IMG/VR virus record: IMGVR_UViG_3300042549_003874
Coordinates: 1-20,306 of that record
Direction: 5' to 3' (one strand)
DNA: 20,306 nucleotides
DNA from: a virus
The notes below the pieces were generated by a model. It had not been told where the DNA came from, ran no database searches, and saw nothing but the letters and a program-made list of their open reading frames with translations. Shown in pieces: positions 5,351 through 14,032 of this stretch (within the stretch, counting starts at the first letter, position 1; each line of letters opens with the position of its first letter). The position numbers and the translations under genes are program-made.

Positions 5351-7447
5351 TTATGCGTTGGGGTGAGCCGATGTTGGTGGCGTGAAGTTTGCGGTGTAGC
5401 GAAGAGCGTTTGTTACTCGGAAATCGTCGATGTAGCCTTTGAAGTAATGCGCCCCGCTAAAGGCTGAGAACCCAATTGTTGTTGCTGCTGTTACGCTAAA
5501 AGCGTTGGTTGCAGATGCCACTTGCGTGCCATTCACATAGATTTTGTAGTTATTAGACGTGTCCCTGGTGACTGCAACGTGATACCAAGTCCCTGCTGTA
5601 ATAACACCCGCCGCAGAGTTGGCAATAATACCTACGCCTGTTTGGTCGCAAACGATCATGCCGCTAGGTTGCACCCCAATATCAAGACCTCCAGCGGTGC
5701 GGGTAATTGCTCTATACGCAGAGAGGTCGTCCAGCCTGATCCAGCATTCAATTGTGAAAGCAGTGCCTGTGCCTGATGGCATCCCGCCTGAAAGAGACAG
5801 GTAATCTCCAGTGCCGTCAAAGTACGCTGCTGCCCCACCAAACTGGCTTTGGGTCGTAGACATTTGTGCGTTGCCTACGGCAGTAACTGTTCTTACATTT
5901 GAAGAGTTATCCGTAAAAGTCGTGCTTCCGTTAGCCCCATCCATGTGCAGGAGCAGAGAGACGTTGCTGAAATAGCGGTCATTTCCGGTGGCGAATTCTG
6001 GTAGTGCCGCAGCGGGTGGCGTGAATGCTGATGTGTAGCGAGCGTATTTGGAGACTCGAAATTCGTCTATGTAGCCGTTTAAATACAATCCCGTGTAAGG
6101 CGTGCCTCTGCCACCAATTGCTATCTGAGTCGATGGAGTGTTTGTCGTTCCCGAAACAGTGCCTGCGCTGCCAACTTGCGTGCCGTTCCAATACGCTTTG
6201 ACAGAAGTCCCTGACCGCACAAACGCTACGTGATACCAAACTCCAGTTGTTGGAGCGGATGGCAGATCGTATGTACCTGAATAGTCGGTAGCCCCTACCG
6301 ATATCGTGGACTCAAGCCTATACGCTCCGGCGTTGTTAAACATGTAGTATTGAAAAGCTGAGGCAGATGCTGACGCGCCACGGGCAAAGAAGAATCCAGC
6401 ATAGTTGCCGTTTGTTGGCAGTGCTAAGAAATAGACAAAGCCTTCGACCGTAAAGTCGCTTGGGAACGCAAAGGCAGACGCATTGCCAGTAACCGCCAGA
6501 TAATCCCCAGTCCCATCAAAATACCCACTTGCTCCACCATACTTGCTTTGACTTGTACTAATCTGGGCATTTCCAACCGCAGTCACTGCCAGTGCATTTG
6601 GCCCAGAATCCACAAAGTCCGTTGATGCGTTCGTGCCATCCATGTGCAGCAGGAGCGAAGTGTAATTGTAGTAAGGGTCGGCCACCGTGGAGGATGCGGT
6701 TGTTGGCAATGCTGCTGTGGGAGGCGTGAAATTGGAGACGTAGCGAGCGAATCGGGAAATGCGGAGGTCGTCTATCTGCCCGTTAAAGAAGTCTGTTTGA
6801 GATCTTACCCCAGATGTCGATTGGGTTGCACCTACAGCAAAGTCGTTGTTTCCAGACAAAGCAAGCGAATAACTCTGTGTATTTGTAACAGATGAAACCA
6901 AGACTCCATCTTTAAAGACTCGCATTGTTGAGCCGCTTCGCGTAATCGCGATATGCGCCCAAGTATCGGCGGGCCAAGTCACTACGGAAGACGTAAAATC
7001 TATTGCAACAAATGCTCTTGCTACCATAAAAGTACGGTTTGATTTAATTGCAAAATAAAAACCTCCTACAGTTGGGCCAATTGAAGACACTAAAGCGTTG
7101 TTACTGAATAAAAACGAGCTATATTTAGCCCAAAGCTCTACAGTAAAGTCTCCTGTACCAAAGTTTACTGTGCTTCCTGAAGGAACGCTTAGAAAGTCGC
7201 CACTGCCATCGAATATGGCTGCCCCTGTCCCAAACTTTGGCGAAGCCGTACTAATCTGTGCGTTGCCCGTTGCCGTCACCGTCAGTGCATTTAAACTGCT
7301 ATCGGTAAACGTGGTCGATCCATTCGTGCCATCCATGCTTAACATCAGCGAAACGGCTGAATAGTAAGGGTCGCCACCATCTACGACGATACCTCCACCA
7401 CCACCACCGACAGACTTTTTGCTATTGCGAATTATATTTGCAAGCAT
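5351..7447 (-). CDS. Triple LamG/concanavalin-like lectin protein, likely receptor-binding tail protein
   Basis: The 698-aa protein starts at ATG 7447, sharing one base with the preceding fibre stop (TAATG). After a Gly-rich hinge (residues about 14-25) it has three tandem copies of a roughly 220-aa beta-sandwich module, at about 26-250, 257-488 and 492-697. Each opens with a block like VSLMLSMDGTNGSTTFTDSS and NAQIST, has FDGTGDYLS and FTVE.W mid-way, then TWYHVAVTR and the closing G.IDD.R.S...RY...FTPP. These are hallmarks of the LamG-like jelly-roll fold (Laminin_G_3), often used in carbohydrate binding. It lies immediately after the HxH fibre gene, consistent with cell-surface recognition. 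The domain call is strong and the ligand unknown. Confidence 0.88.
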   Translation of the reverse strand: MLANIIRNSKKSVGGGGGGIVVDGGDPYYSAVSLMLSMDGTNGSTTFTDSSLNALTVTATGNAQISTASPKFGTGAAIFDGSGDFLSVPSGSTVNFGTGDFTVELWAKYSSFLFSNNALVSSIGPTVGGFYFAIKSNRTFMVARAFVAIDFTSSVVTWPADTWAHIAITRSGSTMRVFKDGVLVSSVTNTQSYSLALSGNNDFAVGATQSTSGVRSQTDFFNGQIDDLRISRFARYVSNFTPPTAALPTTASSTVADPYYNYTSLLLHMDGTNASTDFVDSGPNALAVTAVGNAQISTSQSKYGGASGYFDGTGDYLAVTGNASAFAFPSDFTVEGFVYFLALPTNGNYAGFFFARGASASASAFQYYMFNNAGAYRLESTISVGATDYSGTYDLPSAPTTGVWYHVAFVRSGTSVKAYWNGTQVGSAGTVSGTTNTPSTQIAIGGRGTPYTGLYLNGYIDEFRVSKYARYTSAFTPPAAALPEFATGNDRYFSNVSLLLHMDGANGSTTFTDNSSNVRTVTAVGNAQMSTTQSQFGGAAAYFDGTGDYLSLSGGMPSGTGTAFTIECWIRLDDLSAYRAITRTAGGLDIGVQPSGMIVCDQTGVGIIANSAAGVITAGTWYHVAVTRDTSNNYKIYVNGTQVASATNAFSVTAATTIGFSAFSGAHYFKGYIDDFRVTNALRYTANFTPPTSAHPNA

Positions 7448-9426
7448 TAGAAATTCTGCCCTCCAACGTAACCCTGCCAGCTTGTACCACCGTCTGAGCT
7501 AAAGAATGCGAACGAGTCCGCTTTGCCTATCGCAGATGTGATTGTTGGCGGAGTTCCACCAGCCCACTTAATCGCCGCAGGCCAAGTGACTGAACGTGGT
7601 GTTCCATCAGCGGTGAAGATCAGGGTGAATGAGCCACCGGAGCCGCTTGCAGGAGGGTTGCTGATCGTCAGGGTGGTGATGGCTGCGTTGAGCGAGACCG
7701 TGAAGATATTCGATGTTTCAAGGTTTAAAGTGAGCGTTCCACTGGATATCGTTGGGCTGGAGACAGATTCGCTATAATCCCTGATCTTGGCTCGGATCAG
7801 CTCGTTATCCTGAAGGTTTTGCGTGCCTGTAAACGAGTTTGCACCAGCAGTGATGTAGCCGGACGGGTTGCTTGTGCTGTAGCCGTCTGTGATGCCGTAT
7901 CCTGATAGCGTGGTTGGCTTGCCAGTGATGTTCGCAAACGTCAGGCAGGATGTCGTGGCATAGTTGCCCAATGGTTGATAAATTGCCGTGGCATTGGCTG
8001 TGGTCAAATACACCGTCAGGTTTGGCGTGCCTGTGATATTGGCGTAGGTAAAATTGGCCGATGGTAGTTTTAGATCCAGTGCGGTCTGAAGTCCTGTGAC
8101 CTCAGAAATAGCGTGCGTGTGAGCCGATGGAGCAAATGTGCTTGGCTTGCCTGTCAGGCTCGCATAAGTGAAATTGGATGTCTCAAGTTTGGCATCAAGT
8201 GCGGTTTGCAAGCCAGTCACGTTCGCGATGCTGTGCGTGTGGCCTAAGACAGAATAGGTGGCGTTGGCACTGGATATTGTCAGGTATGGAGCCAGATTGG
8301 CCGATGTTAGACCATCCGTAATGCCATATCCAGCGAGCGTTGTGGGTGTGCCTGTGAGGTTGGCGAAGGTCAGGTTTGCGGATGTAAGGTAAGCCCCGAC
8401 AGCCTGATAACGAGTGTCCGCATAACCTTGGGTCAGAATTGAATAATCTGTCATGTTTGGGGTGCGTAAAGCTGTTCTGCCGAAATTCTGGAAGATAAGT
8501 TCTGCGGATTCACCCAAGGCTAGAATCGTGCGGTAATCGTAGGCTTGCGAGAAGGATAGATTAGAGTCTGTTCCCGCCCACGAACTGCGGGCTACTATTT
8601 GAAACTGCGAAGGTCTTCCAATTGCTGTACTGTTGGAGTAAGTGACTGCCTGGGATAGCTGATTGATCGTGTACTCTGCGGAACGGTAATAACCTGCCTC
8701 GGGAACTTCTTCGTAATTGGATGGATTGTACGAACCTGTTGCACCAGCAGTGTATTTACAGCGAATGCCACTGGGTATATGAGGATCATAAAGCTGAGTG
8801 GTTCCCTGTGGTCGCACACCTCCGGTTAATTCAAATGTTGCGGAAGTGATCGTATTTGCATTAGTCTTTGTGACAGAGTCCAGGAAAATCTCGCCATACT
8901 GCCCGACCATGACCCGTCCTGTTTTAGAGGAGTTGGCAGAGCCTGTATCGTTGGAATTAAATCCAATAGATTTGTATTGCAAAGCCGCAGTAGACGACGA
9001 ACTTGCAAGCAAACTACCGTCAAATATAGTCTTTGTAACCGTACCCGATGTGTTACTTGTCAATAGCCCACGGGAATAGCCCTGAATGGGGCCACTGGCC
9101 GATGTAATGGAACTGTATTTTGGGAACTGAGATAACGTTCCTGCGGTGGTCTGCGTATCTTTCCAGACCTGAATATAATTGGCGTCTACAATGGTCGTCA
9201 CATCGTTTGCAGTCAGCGAAACATTGCCCGTGCGATTATTAAACGCCGTGACGCCGCCCGGCTGGGCCGACAGCACTCCATTGCCCGTGATCGACAGGTT
9301 ATCCCCAACGATGATGCCACCGATTGTGGTGTTTGTGGCTGGAACCAGCGTTGTGCTGACGCTCCCAGATTTAGCAATGGTCAGGCTGTTTCCGGAGTTC
9401 TTGCGGATGACAATCGAGTTGCTCAT
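7447..9426 (-). CDS. Tail fibre with HxH trimeric repeats
   Basis: The 659-aa protein starts at ATG 9426 in an ATGA overlap with the previous gene. The N-terminus has the phage fibre pattern GGIIVGDNLSITGNGVLSA followed by VTAFNNRTGNVSLTANDV. The middle holds repeated segments: FANLTGTPTTLAGYGITDG-like units, and two HTH/HxH repeats, GHTHSIANVTGLQTALDAKL (about 393) and SAHTHAISEVTGLQTALD (about 433). In known trimeric fibres such His pairs bind iron along the three-fold axis. The C-terminal block (FTLIFTADGTPRSVTWPAAI to SWQGYVGG) is a typical small beta-domain of phage fibres. It is expected to act at the tail tip or side in host binding. Confidence 0.88.
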   Translation of the reverse strand: MSNSIVIRKNSGNSLTIAKSGSVSTTLVPATNTTIGGIIVGDNLSITGNGVLSAQPGGVTAFNNRTGNVSLTANDVTTIVDANYIQVWKDTQTTAGTLSQFPKYSSITSASGPIQGYSRGLLTSNTSGTVTKTIFDGSLLASSSSTAALQYKSIGFNSNDTGSANSSKTGRVMVGQYGEIFLDSVTKTNANTITSATFELTGGVRPQGTTQLYDPHIPSGIRCKYTAGATGSYNPSNYEEVPEAGYYRSAEYTINQLSQAVTYSNSTAIGRPSQFQIVARSSWAGTDSNLSFSQAYDYRTILALGESAELIFQNFGRTALRTPNMTDYSILTQGYADTRYQAVGAYLTSANLTFANLTGTPTTLAGYGITDGLTSANLAPYLTISSANATYSVLGHTHSIANVTGLQTALDAKLETSNFTYASLTGKPSTFAPSAHTHAISEVTGLQTALDLKLPSANFTYANITGTPNLTVYLTTANATAIYQPLGNYATTSCLTFANITGKPTTLSGYGITDGYSTSNPSGYITAGANSFTGTQNLQDNELIRAKIRDYSESVSSPTISSGTLTLNLETSNIFTVSLNAAITTLTISNPPASGSGGSFTLIFTADGTPRSVTWPAAIKWAGGTPPTITSAIGKADSFAFFSSDGGTSWQGYVGGQNF

Positions 9427-9785
9427 TCGGTCACACTCGGCAGGATTGCAAGCCCGCCCCTTATTTCATAGTCCACAGCGCCAGTATTGGAGATGAGTTT
9501 AAGGTCATACACGTAATCGCCAGCCGTGATGTTGGCCGTCTGCGATGCTGGCATGGCCACAGACACAGTCCCATTGATGGCCGATGTGATCGAGATCCCG
9601 CCAGATGGGGAAGTCAGGTTGGCGACCGTTGTGCCGTTGTTGCTTGTGTAGTCGGTTTTGATCTTCATCCTCAGAGAACATCCGGTCAGGTTCGTGGCCG
9701 TCCCGTTTGCCTCTTGAAACGTCAAGTACAAGGCCCAGTCGGCACCCTGTTCAATGTCGTTGATTGTGTAAAGACCTGCGCTCAT
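9423..9785 (-). CDS. Small beta-sandwich virion protein (BppU N-terminal-like)
   Basis: The 120-aa product starts at ATG 9785 (ATGA overlap with the protease stop). It follows a pattern common in phage baseplate or tail proteins: I.QGADW.L.LTF, then TNLTGCSLRMKIKTDYTS, GTVSVAMPASQTANI, AGDYVYDLKLIS.TGAVD and a final G.LAILPSVTE. This matches the small N-terminal domain of baseplate upper proteins and the stand-alone proteins placed just before fibre genes. It probably links the fibre to the tail. Its position directly after the prohead protease is unusual. The family call is by pattern. Confidence 0.65.
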   Translation of the reverse strand: MSAGLYTINDIEQGADWALYLTFQEANGTATNLTGCSLRMKIKTDYTSNNGTTVANLTSPSGGISITSAINGTVSVAMPASQTANITAGDYVYDLKLISNTGAVDYEIRGGLAILPSVTE

Positions 9786-10648
9786 TTGGAGAGTTCCATC
9801 AGCAGTTTCAGTCGAGCCGCTTCCACCACTCCCGCTGGGACTGACTTCTTGGCCTGGTCTTCAGTCTGCTCCTCTTCAGGAGTTTCCATCTGCTCGTGCT
9901 CCGGTGTCTCTTCAGACTCGTCTTCCACCATCTGGGACTGACTGACCAGCCCGACCAGGTTGGTGATCTCTTCTGTCACACTGGATAAGACTTCAAGCAT
10001 GGCTCGCAGCTTCATTTCGTTCTTGCTGCTCAGAACCCGACCAGCCTTGAGATCAGCACCCACCATTTGGCGAGCCGATTGGAGTGCTCGCTGTACAAAG
10101 TTTTTGAATGCGGGTGGGCATGACTCCCAGCTTTTGAAAGCCATGATGCGGGCGTTATCGTTCGCGGGAATCGTCACAGGTGAAACCTCCAGAAGTTTGG
10201 CCTTCTCAATCAGGCGGATTATCTTGGCAGCTTTGAGCCTTCGCAGGTCGTCCTTGTCAGGCTTGTAACCCGCCTTCTCCCATATCTGTTCCAGCTCGTA
10301 AGGGCTGACCATGGAGGTCTGGAGTGGCTCCATGCCCACAGACAGCTTTTTAATCACCCCGTCTCGCATAAGTGTCCGCATCTGTTTAGAGGCGTCCACA
10401 TCGCTGAACTGCCCCTTGACGTACAAGCCTTTACGATCTTCGTAGGCTTCCGTGTATTTGCCTAAAGGCTCTGTCCAGTTGTGCATACTCCCGCCGATAA
10501 ACCCGTCATCAAGGAAGTCTTTCAAGCCGTCTTTGTAACAGCCAGGCATGACGACATCGCCAGCCTTGTCCAGCGTGTAAAACGTGCTGGCGTAGCCTTC
10601 AAAGCCGCCTGAGCTGGATTTCACTGTAATGTCTGTCATCTTAAGCAT
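9782..10648 (-). CDS. HK97-family prohead protease (S78) with acidic C-terminal extension
   Basis: The protein shows the caudoviral prohead protease pattern: FEGYASTFYTLDKAGDVVMPGCY, then MHNWTEPLGKY (catalytic His), DGVIKKLSVGM (catalytic Ser) and LLEVSPVTIPANDNARI. The start chosen is ATG 10648 (288 aa). The frame opens further upstream with TTG at 10678 but that adds unmatched residues, and the ribosome site is weak in both cases. Residues about 200-240 are helical (AGRVLSSKNEMKLRAMLEVL), and 245-270 are very acidic (EDESEETPEHEQ and EEEQTEDQ). Such tails can serve as a built-in scaffold. It would process the prohead before packaging. It follows terminase, portal and the Mu-F-like protein as expected, but no capsid gene comes next. 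Confidence 0.88.
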   Translation of the reverse strand: MLKMTDITVKSSSGGFEGYASTFYTLDKAGDVVMPGCYKDGLKDFLDDGFIGGSMHNWTEPLGKYTEAYEDRKGLYVKGQFSDVDASKQMRTLMRDGVIKKLSVGMEPLQTSMVSPYELEQIWEKAGYKPDKDDLRRLKAAKIIRLIEKAKLLEVSPVTIPANDNARIMAFKSWESCPPAFKNFVQRALQSARQMVGADLKAGRVLSSKNEMKLRAMLEVLSSVTEEITNLVGLVSQSQMVEDESEETPEHEQMETPEEEQTEDQAKKSVPAGVVEAARLKLLMELSK

Positions 10649-10659
10649 GTTGCAACCCT

Positions 10660-10671
10660 GTAAGTAATAAC
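10660..10671 (-). promoter_or_regulatory. GTTATTACTTAC element before the prohead protease
   Basis: The minus strand reads GTTATTACTTAC 12 nt upstream of the protease ATG. The identical 12-mer occurs before the small terminase (14423-14434), and its first eight bases before the portal (12822-12829). It could be a shared regulatory or translation-linked element. No sigma-70 -35 box accompanies it here. Confidence 0.3.
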
Positions 10672-10690
10672 TGGTCAAATCAGTGTAACA

Positions 10691-11560
10691 TCAGTCTTGC
10701 GTAGTGTCATCCCATTTCTCAGGTTGATCCACATCCAGCACGCCCGCCACAGCACAACGGCAACCAGGGTGCAGGGGAGGGCATTGAACAGTCGCGTAAT
10801 ATTCGACTTTGCTCTGGCCTGTCGCAAACGGTGATCCCTTCTTGACCAACCGTGGCCGACCATCCACCATGCCGATCCGCTTGCACTCATCACAGGCATC
10901 ATCCGACAGGATCCACTCGTATCCTGTGACCACTTCCATATCTGCGGTGCCTGCGAGATACCCATAGTTGTGTGCTCTGGCCGACTCCGTCACAGCGATC
11001 CGGCGAGCCTTGTGCCTGGCAGTCTCGGCAAAGAACTTGGAGAGTCGTTCGGTCTTCGATGCCAAAGTCTCGCCAGCCTTCTGGCCCGCGAGCAGCTCGG
11101 TTCGCATCTGGTCCAGAATCCGTTCGGCCTCGTCTGCTGTGGCCGCCTGCATGTCGTTAATCGTGGAGGTTGCCAGCTTGATCTCATGGTTTTTAATCTG
11201 GTCGTAGACAGACTGATTGCGGATCTCCCATTGGTCCGCTTCCTTCTGACCGATCTTGATTCTGGCTCGCCTGGCGGATGCGTCAAACATGCCCACGATG
11301 TCGATCACGAATCGCCGGATCAGTGGATCTTCCACATCATGGGTGATCTGAACGCGAATCGGTTCCGGCATCCGCTTCTGGATCGGACCCATCGCCATCG
11401 AGAACTTTGATTTATAGATGGGCTGGAGTCGCCACCAGAATGACGACAGAATCGCATACATGGAGCGAAAGATACGCTCCTCGTCTTTGGCTGGCACAAT
11501 CGCTCGCAGCGACGACTTAGTAGGTCGCTTCGGCTTGATTTTGACTTTGGATTTCGCCAC
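10691..11560 (-). CDS. Mu F / SPP1 gp7-like minor head protein
   Basis: The 289-aa protein contains the conserved C-terminal part of the phage head morphogenesis family: ARHKARRIAVTESARAHNYG (about 185-204), then WILSDDACDECKRIGMVDG and CPPLHPGCRC (about 262-271). The Cys/His set (CDEC ... C...H..CRC) probably binds zinc. The N-terminus is basic (KVKIKPKRPTK). The start is GTG 11560, which overlaps the end of the portal gene by 44 nt and has a weak ribosome site. Proteins of this family join the portal vertex and head during assembly. Its place between portal and protease is the usual one. Confidence 0.85.
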   Translation of the reverse strand: MAKSKVKIKPKRPTKSSLRAIVPAKDEERIFRSMYAILSSFWWRLQPIYKSKFSMAMGPIQKRMPEPIRVQITHDVEDPLIRRFVIDIVGMFDASARRARIKIGQKEADQWEIRNQSVYDQIKNHEIKLATSTINDMQAATADEAERILDQMRTELLAGQKAGETLASKTERLSKFFAETARHKARRIAVTESARAHNYGYLAGTADMEVVTGYEWILSDDACDECKRIGMVDGRPRLVKKGSPFATGQSKVEYYATVQCPPLHPGCRCAVAGVLDVDQPEKWDDTTQD

Positions 11561-12818
11561 CGTTCAGGCCCGCCATAGGTGCAGGAGCAGGTGCAGACTC
11601 AGAAACGTAATTATCGCCGTCCTCGGTTGGTTCCAGAGCGACGATCCTTCGCCCCTCGTTGCGTGTGATCAGGCCGTTTTTGTAAAGTGAAACAGCGCGA
11701 TCCGCCTGAGCTTTCTGATCTTCAGCCAGTGCCTCAACGTTTGCATAATCCCACTTCAGGCACATCCGGCCTGTGGGGTCATAAAGCGGAAGTAGCACAT
11801 CTTCCAGCGTCTTGGCAATCAGGTTGTGAAACGGCACCACCGCGTTGATCCACGCAGCTCTCTGAGCCTCACGATAATTGCTGTAGGTTTTGCCGGGATC
11901 AGGCAGACCCAGCAGCATGGGCGATAATCCCATAGCGCTGGTGATCCGTGCGACAGCGTGCATGTCCACGTCCTGAAGCAGCATGTCCTTGGGAGTGGTG
12001 CCAAGGTTGCTGACAGAGACGGGAGCAGAGAAGACCAGAGGCGAGCCTTGCTGGTCGATCCCAATCGACTCCATGATGGACTGCTTGAGCTGGTCCCTCT
12101 GCTTATCCTGAATCTGATTGTCACCCACAGGCGTGACCACGATATTCGTCACACCGGTGTTTTTGAGGATAGCGCCCGTGTAGCCCGCCAGCATGTTGAC
12201 CAGGGCGATCTCTCGACAGCAGGCCATCAAAGGTGTGTAGCCAAGCCGGTCGTTCCATGAGTCGATGCCGCGTTTGAATACGATCACCTGGTCAGGAGTG
12301 AACGTTTCGATTCGACCTGTTCCGGCAGGAATGTATTTCCACTGGGTCATCCACTTGGAGCCGTCTGTGGGGAAGTCGGGAGCCGTCTGGCGAGCATCCA
12401 GCCAGTACAACTCGCCGATGGCTCCACCGTTTGTCTGTGCGATGTAGCTGAAAGCGGTTCCAGCACACATCAGGTCGGTGATCCACGACGAGACCAGAGC
12501 GTGGCCGGAATAGATCGGGTTTGGCTTTTTCAAAAGGTCGAGGATCGGGTGGCCTTCCAGCTCGACCTCTTCACCAAACTTTGTCGTCATGTACAGACGC
12601 ATGGGTACTGACGTGACGTTGCGAATGATCCAGTCGAGGCCCAAGGCCACAACCGGATTCTGACGGAAGTCGCCCGCCTCACTGAGCCAGTCGAACCGTG
12701 CCGACGGTATTTGTCTGGCTCGCTGAGGGTAGATGGAACCGCCACCACCACGGCCAGAAAACAGAGTTTTCACGCCCGTGGCCAAGCTGCCCATCATCGT
12801 TTGGAAGTAGTTCTGCAT
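11517..12818 (-). CDS. HK97-type portal protein
   Basis: The 433-aa protein matches the Phage_portal (HK97-like) family: FDWLSEAGDFRQNPVVALGLDWI, SVPMRLYM, GHPILDLLKKPNP, an ELYWLD block, PDQVIVFKRG, GYTPLMACCREIAL, then LLLQDVDMHAVARITSAMGL, MLLGLPDPGKTYSNYREAQRA and a C-terminal LPLYDP block. Length is normal for the family. It forms the dodecameric ring at the packaging vertex. ATG at 12818 has no strong ribosome site, but the motif GGTTATTAC lies directly upstream. It follows the large terminase gene after a 56-nt gap. Confidence 0.9.
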   Translation of the reverse strand: MQNYFQTMMGSLATGVKTLFSGRGGGGSIYPQRARQIPSARFDWLSEAGDFRQNPVVALGLDWIIRNVTSVPMRLYMTTKFGEEVELEGHPILDLLKKPNPIYSGHALVSSWITDLMCAGTAFSYIAQTNGGAIGELYWLDARQTAPDFPTDGSKWMTQWKYIPAGTGRIETFTPDQVIVFKRGIDSWNDRLGYTPLMACCREIALVNMLAGYTGAILKNTGVTNIVVTPVGDNQIQDKQRDQLKQSIMESIGIDQQGSPLVFSAPVSVSNLGTTPKDMLLQDVDMHAVARITSAMGLSPMLLGLPDPGKTYSNYREAQRAAWINAVVPFHNLIAKTLEDVLLPLYDPTGRMCLKWDYANVEALAEDQKAQADRAVSLYKNGLITRNEGRRIVALEPTEDGDNYVSESAPAPAPMAGLNGGEIQSQNQAEATY

Positions 12819-12821
12819 GGC

Positions 12822-12829
12822 GTAATAAC
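12822..12829 (-). promoter_or_regulatory. GTTATTAC element before the portal gene
   Basis: The minus strand reads GGGTTATTACGCC immediately before the portal ATG. It matches the first eight bases of the GTTATTACTTAC copies before the protease and small terminase genes. A near-copy, TTATTACA, lies about 15 nt further upstream. Function is unknown. Eight bases alone could occur by chance. Confidence 0.2.
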
Positions 12830-12874
12830 CCTAAGCGTGTGTAATAAGTTAGACCTAATGTACCACACAAAAAC

Positions 12875-14032
12875 TCAAAGCGAAACACCCACCTTGCGGA
12901 ACAGATAGTTGAAGGCTAAAGAGAAGGCGTCCACCTGGTCATCCGTCTGCCCATCCTCGCCATTGAAGTCGGCAACTTCATCGAGGAATGATGTGATCCA
13001 GTTGCCTTTGACCAGCACCACATTGCCACGAGCCGTTTCCTTGGCCGATGGCATCGCGCGTGAATACTTCCCGCCCGTGTGCGATTCTTCCACAACGTGA
13101 TAATCGGCCAGAGCCAGTCGGGTGTATTGGTTGATTCGCTTCCCGGCTGAACCTGGTTCGCGTTCTAGGATCACCGTCACATCCTGCCCATCGGTCTCGG
13201 CTGTCTGTCGCTGGATGGTGTCCAGCTCGTCCGGCCCCCACTGGCCACGGATCACACTGTCTATGTAATACTTCTGGTCAATCTTGTGCATTCGCAGACC
13301 AACAGAATGGTCACCACCACCACTTGTGGCTGCGGTATCCCATGCCCTCACGGACAATCCTTCGCCCTTGGGTATCTCCTCGATGGAAGTGAACCAATGC
13401 CGCTTGAAGAGAGTTCCACCTGGCTCGACAAACTCACCCAAAAGTTCCTGCCTTTGCCAATCTGCGGAACCGACTGTGGAGACGCTGGAAACGAAGTCTT
13501 CAGGGTTGAAGTAGTTACTGGCCGATGTGGCTGTTGTCACAGAGACATGAGCCTTCTTGACAAGATCGTAAAGCCAGTGCCGTGTTCCTCTTGGTGTGCT
13601 GGTCATCCATGCCTGGCCAGGCGACTGCCTCAATCGTCCGATGGCAATCAACCATGTTTCCTCGCTCATCATGGCCGACTCGTCGAGCCAGATCCATCCA
13701 AGGTTTGGCCCTCTGAGCCTGTCGGGATTGTCTGCGGACCTCCAGTAAATCGTTCGGTTGCCTTTTAAGGTCATCTCGTAATCAGACTTGTTGAACGACT
13801 GAATCAGTCCGGCGGGTCTGGCAATCTCCAGAAACGCTCTCAGGGATGCCGTTCTGAGCATGGGGAATGTAGGAGCCAGCACCATGCCTGAGCTGTTCTC
13901 AGGCATCTGTAAGCACTTGATCGCACCCGCAAAGGTCTTTCCTGATCCGATTCCACCGATGAAGCCAGTGAACTTGCTTTGATCGGCCCAGAACTCTGCC
14001 TGCGGATCAGTGCACTTCGTGAGGTCAAACAT
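12875..14032 (-). CDS. terL: Terminase large subunit
   Basis: The 385-aa protein has Walker A GGIGSGKT (residues 26-33), Walker B with the catalytic acid in GWIWLDESAMM (about 112-122), and the coupling motif MTSTPRGT. The RNase H-like nuclease domain shows RAWDTAAT, ILEREPGSAGK and the final QTDDQVDAFSLAF. These are the ATPase and nuclease acid positions of the packaging motor. Length is a little short for the family but both domains are complete. It overlaps the small-subunit gene by 8 nt and uses ATG at 14032. It cuts and translocates DNA into the prohead with the portal. Confidence 0.93.
   Translation of the reverse strand: MFDLTKCTDPQAEFWADQSKFTGFIGGIGSGKTFAGAIKCLQMPENSSGMVLAPTFPMLRTASLRAFLEIARPAGLIQSFNKSDYEMTLKGNRTIYWRSADNPDRLRGPNLGWIWLDESAMMSEETWLIAIGRLRQSPGQAWMTSTPRGTRHWLYDLVKKAHVSVTTATSASNYFNPEDFVSSVSTVGSADWQRQELLGEFVEPGGTLFKRHWFTSIEEIPKGEGLSVRAWDTAATSGGGDHSVGLRMHKIDQKYYIDSVIRGQWGPDELDTIQRQTAETDGQDVTVILEREPGSAGKRINQYTRLALADYHVVEESHTGGKYSRAMPSAKETARGNVVLVKGNWITSFLDEVADFNGEDGQTDDQVDAFSLAFNYLFRKVGVSL

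Noticed and set aside
5351-7447. Glycoside hydrolase or depolymerase activity in the LamG protein
   Set aside because: The modules match LamG-like binding domains, and no catalytic acid motif of the GH16 type (ExDxxE) is visible.
10648-10678. TTG at 10678 as the protease start
   Set aside because: It adds ten residues that do not match the family and has no ribosome site; ATG 10648 is better placed.
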